A stretch of DNA of 8,254 nucleotides from Pseudomonadota bacterium (GTDB taxonomy: Bacteria; Desulfobacterota; Syntrophobacteria; Syntrophobacterales; Syntrophobacteraceae), in contig JAEZXS010000349.1 in assembly GCA_023442755.1 (NCBI GenBank), positions 1-8,254 of the forward strand. The letters are read 5' to 3'. Below the pieces are notes generated by a model. That model searched no databases, was not told the DNA's origin, and saw only the letters and a program-made list of their open reading frames with translations. Below, piece by piece: positions 1 to 4,704 of this stretch (positions are counted from its first letter, which is position 1; every line of letters begins with the position of its first letter). Made by a program: the position numbers and the translations under genes.

Positions 1-40
1 ATATTGAAATAAACCCGCATCGCAGGATGCCTTCCGCCGG

Positions 41-61
41 CCCGGCCGATTTTCGACCGGG
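41..61. other. Short GC-rich hairpin at the left edge
   Basis: Nine-base arms at 41-49 and 53-61 pair with one mismatch around a TTT loop. No T-run follows on the + strand, so this is not a clear intrinsic terminator. It could end transcription of a gene lying to the left of the window. Confidence 0.3.
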
Positions 62-147
62 TCCGTCCGTGCAAAAATTCACCACGTTTTCCCTTAATAT
101 CTGGTATTTATGATATTCTCTCCATATGTGCCGTAAAGCCCGGATTT

Positions 148-159
148 CGGTTCGAACCG
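148..159. promoter_or_regulatory. 12-bp perfect palindrome upstream of the membrane-peptide gene
   Basis: CGGTTCGAACCG is perfectly self-complementary and lies about 30 bp before the first start codon. A TATGAT hexamer at 109-114 could be a -10 box, but no good -35 box is placed for it. The position suits an operator or 5'-UTR element, yet a 12-bp palindrome can arise by chance in GC-rich DNA. Confidence 0.25.
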
Positions 160-190
160 TTCGTGCAATCACCAGAAGGAGGGCCCCGCC

Positions 191-382
191 ATGGACATGA
201 ATAATAATGAAGTTATCGTAGTCGATATCAGGATGCGGTTCTGGTCGATGGTGATGTTTATGGTCAAATGGGTGATTGCCTCGATCCCCGCATTCATTAT
301 GCTGGCTGTGCTTCTGGCTATTATCACAGGCTTGTTCCAGGGCTTTTTCAGCTACTGGTATCCTCATGGATTCCGGATGTGA
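191..382 (+). CDS. Small single-span membrane protein, unknown function
   Basis: This 63-residue frame has a strong ribosome binding site (AGGAGG at 177-182, eight bases before the ATG). The protein has a polar N-terminus with acidic residues (about 1-15). A hydrophobic stretch at about 27-54 is long enough for one membrane span, and the aromatic-rich tail ends in HGFRM. There is no cleavage site typical of an exported protein, so an inner-membrane peptide is likely. The stop is 18 bp before the deacetylase gene, which has its own binding site, so the two are probably co-transcribed. I do not recognise a family. The ribosome binding site, the hydrophobic pattern and the tight spacing are the reasons to believe it is real. 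Confidence 0.65.
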   Translation: MDMNNNEVIVVDIRMRFWSMVMFMVKWVIASIPAFIMLAVLLAIITGLFQGFFSYWYPHGFRM

Positions 383-400
383 ACGGCAGAGGAGAAGGTC

Positions 401-1147
401 ATGAAGGTAGTCACCCATGATGATTTTCTGGAAGTCTATGCCAGAGAACCGGCTGCGGCTCCCGGAAGGCTGGAGTCGGTCCTGGCCGTGCTCCGCGGGG
501 AGGTTTCGATCGAGGAGGCATACCCCGCCGGCGAAGACGATATCCTGGCAGTTCATTCGAAAGACCATGTCCAGAGCGTTACCCGTATGGGACTCTACAA
601 AATAGCGGCGCTCGCCGCGGGCGCCGCTATTCAGACGGCCCTGACCGGTTTGAAGGAACCCTGCTTCGGACTGATTCGCCCCCCCGGCCACCATGCTTCG
701 TGCGACCATGCCTGGGGTTTTTGTTATTTCAACAACATGGCTATCGCGCTCGAACACCTGCGAACGGCAGGCCACATCAAGAGGGCGTTTGTACTCGATT
801 TCGACATGCACTACGGCGACGGGACCGTGAACATCCTGGGGCAAAAGGAGTATGTCACCATCTATAACCCTGACAGGGACCACAGGGATGATTACCTGAA
901 CGAAGTCCGCGCCACACTCGAGGTGATAGAGACGGACGTTATCGGGGTATCGGCGGGGTTCGACAACCACGTCCTGGATTGGGGCAGGCTGCTGCTCACC
1001 GAGGATTACCGTGAAATAGGCCGGATGGTCCATGCGGCATGCAAGCGGCTGAATATCGGATGCTTCGCCCTGCTCGAGGGCGGCTATAACCATAACGTGC
1101 TCGGAACCAATGTCCAGGCTTTCCTGAAGGGAATGCACGGGCATTGA
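401..1147 (+). CDS. Histone deacetylase family protein (compact, AcuC/APAH-like)
   Basis: This is a zinc-dependent deacetylase of the arginase/HDAC fold. Bacterial relatives remove acetyl groups from polyamines, small molecules or lysines in the cytoplasm; the substrate here cannot be read from the sequence. Catalytic landmarks are present: RPPGHH at 93-98 (the paired histidines), DFDMH at 133-137 (Asp and His zinc ligands), SAGFD at 184-188 (second Asp ligand) and EGGY at 226-229 (transition-state Tyr). At 248 residues it is shorter than the usual 300-plus. Only about 40 residues separate GDGT from SAGFD, so the usual glycine-rich loop is missing. The family's common GHPERP start is replaced by APGRLE at 20-25. 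The second His of the usual HHG motif is Tyr138. GGAG at 391-394 supports the ATG at 401. It is probably co-transcribed with the membrane peptide upstream. Confidence 0.9.
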   Translation: MKVVTHDDFLEVYAREPAAAPGRLESVLAVLRGEVSIEEAYPAGEDDILAVHSKDHVQSVTRMGLYKIAALAAGAAIQTALTGLKEPCFGLIRPPGHHASCDHAWGFCYFNNMAIALEHLRTAGHIKRAFVLDFDMHYGDGTVNILGQKEYVTIYNPDRDHRDDYLNEVRATLEVIETDVIGVSAGFDNHVLDWGRLLLTEDYREIGRMVHAACKRLNIGCFALLEGGYNHNVLGTNVQAFLKGMHGH

Positions 1148-1162
1148 TCCAACTGCATTCTC

Positions 1163-1234
1163 ACCGCAGAGACGCCGAGATCGCGGGAGTTTCGGCACCA
1201 ATATTGGCCTCACCGCCCTCAGCGGCTCTGCGGT
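1163..1234. repeat. Imperfect inverted repeat in the deacetylase/rhodanese spacer
   Basis: ACCGCAGAG at 1163-1171 is exactly complementary to CTCTGCGGT at 1226-1234. With mismatches, the match extends to arms of about 18-19 bases (1163-1181 and 1216-1234). The arm, of the form ACCGCAGAGNCGCNGAG, resembles short CGCAGAG-type motifs found between genes in many bacterial genomes. It occupies most of the 130-bp spacer. It may be a small dispersed element or a fold in the transcript; no T-run follows, so terminator function is doubtful. Confidence 0.5.
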
Positions 1235-1279
1235 AATGCACAGCGGAATTTTATATTCGTTCCCGGAAGGTTTCAAAGA

Positions 1280-2110
1280 ATGCCCGAAAAAGGCCCCCCG
1301 GAGGTCCGCATCGTTTTTCCCGACGACCTCAAAGAATTCATCGGACAGCACAAGGAAGGGACCTACCTGCTCCTCGACGTCCGCCAGCCCGAAGAGTACG
1401 AGCAATCCCACCTGCCGGGTTCCAGGCTGATTCCCCTGCCCGAGCTTCCCCGTTCCCTTGGCGGCCTCGACCGCCGGAAGGAGACGATCGTCTATTGCGC
1501 GGTGGGCGGAAGGAGCCTCGCAGCGGCCAGGTTCCTTGCGGTAAGGGGCTTCGAGAAGGTGATGCAGCTCCAGGGCGGCATAGAGGCGTGGGAGGAAACG
1601 ACGGCATCCGGCCCGGTCGAGTTCCACCTTCGCTTTATCCGTGGGGACGAAACCGCGATCGAAGCGGCAAGAATGGCGTACGGGTTCGAAGACGGGCTCG
1701 AGCGGTTCCATGCGAAGGCGATGGAAAAAACCGACAGCCCGGCGGTGCGGGGGCTCCTGGAAAAGCTGGTGCAGGCGGAGGAGAACCACAAGAAGAGGCT
1801 GCTCGCCCTGCTCGATACCCTGGGGAGCGGCACGGACGACTCGAAGCAGGCCGATATCATGGAGGGCGGGGTCCGGATAGACGATTTCCTGGAGCAGAAC
1901 GCGCAATTCCTGGATTCGGTCCTCGGCTGCGTGGAACTGGCCATGATGATCGAGACCCAGGCCCTCGACCTGTACCTCCGGATGGCCGACGCCTGTTCGG
2001 ACGCAGGCGCGCGGGAGGTCTTCCTCCACATCGGTGAAGAGGAAAAAAACCATCTCGCTTCCCTCGGCGACCTGCTCGGGCGAGAATATGCCGCGGCGGG
2101 AAAGCCATAG
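1280..2110 (+). CDS. Rhodanese / ferritin-like (rubrerythrin-type) fusion protein
   Basis: This 276-residue cytoplasmic protein has two domains. Residues about 8-108 form a rhodanese: LLLDVRQPEEYEQSHLPG at 30-47, active-site loop CAVGGR at 73-78 with the sulfur-carrying Cys73, and the closing LQGGIEAW at 97-104. Residues about 120-270 form a ferritin-like four-helix bundle with expected diiron ligands Glu137, Glu167 and His170 (EENH), Glu225, and Glu255 and His258 (EEKNH). No rubredoxin CxxC domain is present, so it is not a classical rubrerythrin. The fusion suggests persulfide chemistry coupled to peroxide or iron handling, but that is inference. GGAAGG at 1265-1270 lies nine bases before the ATG, a slightly long spacing. 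The gene stands alone, with repeat-containing spacers on both sides. Similar fusions may be known in anaerobes. Confidence 0.88.
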   Translation: MPEKGPPEVRIVFPDDLKEFIGQHKEGTYLLLDVRQPEEYEQSHLPGSRLIPLPELPRSLGGLDRRKETIVYCAVGGRSLAAARFLAVRGFEKVMQLQGGIEAWEETTASGPVEFHLRFIRGDETAIEAARMAYGFEDGLERFHAKAMEKTDSPAVRGLLEKLVQAEENHKKRLLALLDTLGSGTDDSKQADIMEGGVRIDDFLEQNAQFLDSVLGCVELAMMIETQALDLYLRMADACSDAGAREVFLHIGEEEKNHLASLGDLLGREYAAAGKP

Positions 2111-2152
2111 GGCCAGCCAAGAGGCAACGCCAAAAGCGCGGAAGCAGGCCCC

Positions 2153-2182
2153 CTCCGTTTGAGCGGCTTCCAGCCGCGATTA
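2153..2182 (+). repeat. REP-like repeat, copy 1
   Basis: The core GAGCGGCTTCCAGCCGCGAT contains a perfect six-base hairpin (2163-2168 with 2172-2177, TCC loop). It closely resembles the GTGGGAGCGG...CCGCGAT extragenic palindromes known from Pseudomonas and other proteobacteria. It lies about 45 bp past the rhodanese-ferritin stop. Confidence 0.7.
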
Positions 2183-2254
2183 GCTGTTTCAGACAGGCAC
2201 TATTCTAAGGACAATCAGGTGCCGGTAGGCTCGTCTGGCCTGCCGGTTTCAAAA

Positions 2255-2280
2255 CATCGAGGCTGAATGCCTCTCAGGTT
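2255..2280 (-). repeat. REP-like repeat, copy 2 (inverted)
   Basis: Read on the - strand, GAGAGGCATTCAGCCTCGAT matches the copy 1 core at 16 of 20 positions. Two of the changes are paired across the stem (C:G replaced by A:T), so the hairpin is kept with a five-base stem at 2259-2263 and 2269-2273. Confidence 0.6.
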
Positions 2281-2299
2281 GCTGATAAAGCCCCCAATC

Positions 2300-2370
2300 C
2301 GTCGCCCCGACGAAAGTCGGGGTCCAGAAGTGCTCGAAAACACTGGGTTCCGGCTTTCGCCGGAATGACG
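2300..2370. repeat. 71-bp MITE-like element with two hairpin arms
   Basis: Two 28-base arms (2300-2327 and 2343-2370) are inverted relative to each other, matching at 20 of 28 positions. Each arm forms its own hairpin: CCCCGAC/GTCGGGG around GAAA at 2305-2322, and TTCCGGC/GCCGGAA around TTTC at 2348-2365. The arm form CGTCATTCCGGCGAAAGCCG is a very common dispersed motif in proteobacterial genomes. Substitutions between the arms are largely paired within each stem, consistent with selection on the folded form. There is no coding capacity, so any mobility would depend on a transposase elsewhere. Confidence 0.65.
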
Positions 2371-2396
2371 ATCACTGTGATTTTAGAGTTTGTCAT

Positions 2397-2427
2397 CAAT
2401 CTGCGAGGCTGAAAGCCTCTCCCACAG
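2397..2427 (-). repeat. REP-like repeat, copy 3 (inverted)
   Basis: On the - strand this reads CTGTGGGAGAGGCTTTCAGC followed by CTCGCAGAT. It has a perfect six-base stem at 2405-2410 and 2414-2419 with a GAA loop (+ strand). It includes the CTGTGGGAG head also seen in copy 4. The over-long msrA reading frame begins at a TTG at 2390, beside this repeat, and reads through it. Confidence 0.65.
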
Positions 2428-2480
2428 AACATTAGTACCCCGCATGGCTGCATTCAGTCGGAAATTCGATTGCGCACCAG

Positions 2481-2510
2481 CTCCTGTGGGAGCGCTCCAG
2501 CCGCGATTTC
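2481..2510 (+). repeat. REP-like repeat, copy 4 (degenerate)
   Basis: CTGTGGGAGCGCTCCAGCCG continuing as CGATTT matches the copy 1 core but lacks bases in the loop side of the stem. The original hairpin is weakened and replaced by a GGAGCGCTCC palindrome at 2489-2498. It has the same orientation as copy 1. Confidence 0.6.
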
Positions 2511-2620
2511 AACGACTTGCCCGTAATCCAGCCTTCATCTACCGCACTCTCGTTCCCCCACCTCGACATGGGTATTATCTTCTTTTTGAAGCCCTTTTTT
2601 CTGAAAACAAGCGGATTGGA

Positions 2621-2625
2621 AAGGA
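2621..2625 (+). promoter_or_regulatory. Ribosome binding site that fixes the msrA GTG start
   Basis: AAGGA at 2621-2625, seven bases before GTG at 2633, is the only well-placed purine-rich site ahead of the signal-peptide-like segment. It favours 2633 over upstream starts within the repeats. Confidence 0.55.
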
Positions 2626-2632
2626 TACTCCA

Positions 2633-3265
2633 GTGGACGCAAGTCTGATCGGTGCGGCAATGCTGTTTTTCATGGCCCTGGCCCATGCCGGGGAGCCGGA
2701 AGCGGAAAACGGCCCCGAAGAGCGATTCGACAGGGCCGTATTTGCCGGCGGGTGTTTCTGGTGCATGCAGCCGGCCTTCGACAGGCTGAAAGGCGTTGTT
2801 TCGACAGCAGTGGGATATACCGGTGGACATGTGGCAAACCCCACTTACGAGCAGGTATCTTCCGGCACAACGGGACACGTCGAGGCGATCGAGATCGTAT
2901 TCGATCCCGACAGGATCGGCTTCGGGGAATTGATCGAGACATTCTGGAAAAACATAGACCCGGCCCAGGCGGATGGACAGTTTGCAGACCGGGGACCGCA
3001 GTACCATACGGTAATCTTCTACAACAGCGAGGAACAGCGCCGGACTGCCGAAGACTCCATGCGGGAAATGGAACGGTCGGGGAAGTTCGGCAACCGCATA
3101 GCTACGGAACTGCGTCCCGCGGGGCCGTTTTACAGGGCGGAAGAGTACCACCAGGAATACTACCTGAAAAACCCGATGCGCTACACGCTTTACAAGCTCG
3201 GTTCCGGCCGGCAGTCATTCCTGGAGAAGAAGTGGGGGCTGGGGAGCCACCGACGGCCCAGCTGA
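2633..3265 (+). CDS. msrA: Peptide-methionine (S)-S-oxide reductase MsrA, probably exported
   Basis: MsrA reduces the S-epimer of methionine sulfoxide in oxidised proteins. From the GTG start the protein has 210 residues. Residues 1-19 are hydrophobic and end in AHA before GEPEAENG, resembling a Sec signal peptide and implying periplasmic action. The n-region lacks basic residues, which is unusual. The core follows: AGGCFWCMQPAF with catalytic Cys41, VGYTGG, VEAIEIVFDP, and the C-terminal EEYHQEYYLKNP. The only cysteines are Cys41 and Cys44 in GCFWC, so Cys44 is the likely resolving residue; the C-terminal cysteines of E. coli MsrA are absent. The frame stays open upstream to a TTG at 2390, which would add 81 residues encoded by repeats and is unlikely. 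No MsrB domain is fused. Confidence 0.88.
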   Translation: MDASLIGAAMLFFMALAHAGEPEAENGPEERFDRAVFAGGCFWCMQPAFDRLKGVVSTAVGYTGGHVANPTYEQVSSGTTGHVEAIEIVFDPDRIGFGELIETFWKNIDPAQADGQFADRGPQYHTVIFYNSEEQRRTAEDSMREMERSGKFGNRIATELRPAGPFYRAEEYHQEYYLKNPMRYTLYKLGSGRQSFLEKKWGLGSHRRPS

Positions 3266-3490
3266 CTTCGGCCTCCATTGGAATGCATTATTACTCTCGC
3301 CGCGCTGCCCCCGGACCTCAACCTGCATGGCTCCCATGCAATCCAGGCAGCGCATCGGGAGATCCCGAACCTGTTATCCGACTATCGGTAGTATCCCCTC
3401 ATTCCACCGAACCGCCATTGATACTAAATTGGGTTCAAGACGCATCAAAGCGATGACTTTTGTGAACCTGCGCGTGTGCGCAAGCCTTGA

Positions 3491-3518
3491 GTGTCTTTCC
3501 GGCGAAGGCCGGATCCAG
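3491..3518 (+). repeat. Solo hairpin arm of the MITE-like element
   Basis: TTTCCGGCGAAGGCCGGATC with a trailing CAG matches the arms of the 2300-2370 element. It forms a six-base stem, TCCGGC/GCCGGA, around GAAG (3498-3513). No partner arm in inverted orientation is seen nearby, so this is a solitary arm or the remnant of a full element. Confidence 0.6.
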
Positions 3519-3587
3519 ATAAAAGGGCCACTTTAAAAAACGCATGCCGGGTTCGAGACTGCGACAGGCGGCAAACGGGCAAGGAGA

Positions 3588-3615
3588 GTGACCCGTGAAG
3601 CGTGATGGGTGACGC
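3588..3615. repeat. Four-unit heptamer repeat, GTGANNN
   Basis: GTGA recurs at 3588, 3595, 3602 and 3609 with an exact seven-base period; the intervening triplets are CCC, AGC, TGG and CGC. The opposite strand reads as a TCAC series. Short heptamer tracts of this kind occur between genes in several bacterial groups; no function is implied. Confidence 0.5.
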
Positions 3616-3625
3616 AAATCCACCG

Positions 3626-3673
3626 TTTCGAAAAGGGGCTGCCCGAGACCCCTTGTGCTGGAAGTTTTCGAAA
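3626..3673. repeat. Nested inverted repeat
   Basis: Outer arms TTTCGAAAA (3626-3634) and TTTTCGAAA (3665-3673) are exactly complementary. Inside them AAGGGG (3633-3638) pairs with CCCCTT (3649-3654). The two cannot both form fully, because they overlap by two bases. It may be the tip of a small element or a folded leader about 100 bp before the YkgJ-type gene. Confidence 0.4.
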
Positions 3674-3772
3674 TATAGGATAGGCTCATCGATGTTTGCC
3701 ACCCACGCGCATCAACTTTAAGATTGGTGGTATTCGCCAAATGACGTTATCCCGGCATCGGCGGAGAGTGGC

Positions 3773-4441
3773 ATGCCCCTCGAAGATCATTCGGACAGCT
3801 TCATCCCGCTATTTTCAAAAGCGATGGACACTTACGGCATGGTGGATCGCGTCGCCGGCGAGGTGGTTCACCTCGTCAACAGCGGGGAGCACCGCATCGT
3901 CTGCCGGCGCGGGTGCAATACCTGCTGCACGGTTTTCGTCAGGGCGACTTTTGCGGAAGCCGCAGCAATTGCCCGGTGGCTTTTCGAACCGTCCAATGCC
4001 GGAATGCTCGGCCGTTTTCGCGAGAAGCTTGCCGGATGGCACAAGGCCGCGGGACCGGAGGTCGAAATGCTGGAGGCGCTTGCCACAAGGCATGGCATCC
4101 ACCTGGATTCCGGGGCGGATTCGCAGCTTTTTTCCGAAGCCGTCCTGGCCTATCATCGGCGAAAGCTCATGTGCCCCTTCAATGCCGACGACGGCAGCTG
4201 CGGTGTTTACACCTTCCGCCCCATCGTATGCCGGGCTTTCTTCGTGGTCGGCGCGTCCGAGAACTGCGCGTTGGATGGAAACGGTGAAGCCGGCATCGTG
4301 CGGAACGCAAAACTGACCGAGATCGTCTTTTCCGGGCAGGATGCCCTCAGAGAAGCATCGGCGGCTATGGGATACGGCACGATATCCGCGCTCCCGGTGG
4401 GAGTGCACCGCGCCATTTCGTATCTTGAACGGTTTCGATAA
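3773..4441 (+). CDS. YkgJ-family cysteine-cluster protein (putative Zn/Fe-chelating)
   Basis: This 222-residue soluble protein carries the signature of the YkgJ/CxxxCxxCC family, which is predicted to bind zinc or an iron-sulfur cluster but has no general assigned reaction. The N-terminal cluster is CRRGCNTCC at 44-52 (Cys44, 48, 51, 52). The second set is Cys134 in MCPF, Cys143 in GSCGVY and Cys153 in RPIVCRAF, the typical C-terminal landmarks. Cys165 is an extra cysteine. A helical segment of about 80 residues separates the two clusters. GGAGAG at 3763-3768, four bases before the ATG, supports the start. No signal peptide or membrane span is seen. It is convergent with the - strand genes, whose last frame ends about 35 bp away, so it is probably transcribed alone. 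Confidence 0.82.
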   Translation: MPLEDHSDSFIPLFSKAMDTYGMVDRVAGEVVHLVNSGEHRIVCRRGCNTCCTVFVRATFAEAAAIARWLFEPSNAGMLGRFREKLAGWHKAAGPEVEMLEALATRHGIHLDSGADSQLFSEAVLAYHRRKLMCPFNADDGSCGVYTFRPIVCRAFFVVGASENCALDGNGEAGIVRNAKLTEIVFSGQDALREASAAMGYGTISALPVGVHRAISYLERFR

Positions 4442-4476
4442 ATTATCTCAGGCAGCACCGGACAGCGGCCGATCGT

Positions 4477-4704
4477 TCATCTTACCCTTGTGTTCCCGAC
4501 TTCAAGGGATCGGTTCGAACTCTCCGTGAAGGTGAAAACCGTATCGCCCTTTTCCTGCACAAGTTTTTCCGGTAAAGACCCGACCAGTGCGAACCGTTGG
4601 CCGGCGGTGCCGCGGCTCGCATGGTCGGTGGCCGAATCGATTTTGAGCGGTTTGCAGTCGTAGAAGACCTGCCTTTCGATCTGCCTGTGAAGACGGACAA
4701 TCAT
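4477..4704 (-). CDS. Possible small gene coupled to the RCC1-repeat gene
   Basis: This 75-codon frame begins with an ATG that overlaps the RCC1 stop codon in an ATGA arrangement, the classic geometry for translational coupling. I do not recognise its product. It is basic at the N-terminus (IVRLHRQIERQ), has one cysteine (Cys17) and an alternating polar/hydrophobic second half (EKGDTVFTFTESS at 51-63) suggestive of beta strands. There is no signal peptide or membrane span, so an extracellular role alongside the secreted RCC1 protein is not indicated. No good ribosome binding site is visible inside the upstream gene's end. It could be the remnant of a longer gene or a chance open frame, since only 260 bp separate the RCC1 stop from the convergent gene. 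Confidence 0.4.
   Translation of the reverse strand: MIVRLHRQIERQVFYDCKPLKIDSATDHASRGTAGQRFALVGSLPEKLVQEKGDTVFTFTESSNRSLEVGNTRVR

Larger units (their letters stand above)
2111..2632. other. Repeat-filled spacer before msrA
   Basis: This 520-bp stretch holds no convincing gene. It carries four REP-like units (two in each orientation) and one 71-bp element with hairpin arms, listed separately. An open frame continuous with msrA runs through its right part from a TTG at 2390, but the codons there are repeat sequence and upstream of the supported start. No clear promoter was recognised; the msrA promoter presumably lies between the last repeat (2510) and 2620. Confidence 0.7.
3266..3772. other. 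Repeat-rich spacer between msrA and the YkgJ-type gene
   Basis: No credible gene was found in this 507-bp stretch. It contains a short hairpin (TGCGC-GTGT-GCGCA at 3469-3482), a solo MITE-type arm, a heptamer repeat and a nested inverted repeat, listed separately. A CCACC...GGTGG inverted pair frames an ATCAACTTTAAGATT segment near 3700-3730, which recalls ATTGATACTAAATTGGG near 3417. The short open frames here cross these repeats and carry no recognisable domains. Confidence 0.65.

Noticed and set aside
1492..2133. 213-codon - strand frame and several overlapping frames within the rhodanese-ferritin gene
   Set aside because: The + strand frame has two complete recognised domains; the others are GC-rich shadows with low-complexity products.
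2432..3151. 239-codon - strand frame over msrA
   Set aside because: It overlaps the entire catalytic part of MsrA and the REP repeats, and its product shows no domain.
3238..3262. GCTGGG...CCCAGC hairpin at the end of msrA as a terminator
   Set aside because: It lies inside the coding sequence before the stop, has a 13-base loop, and no T-run follows.
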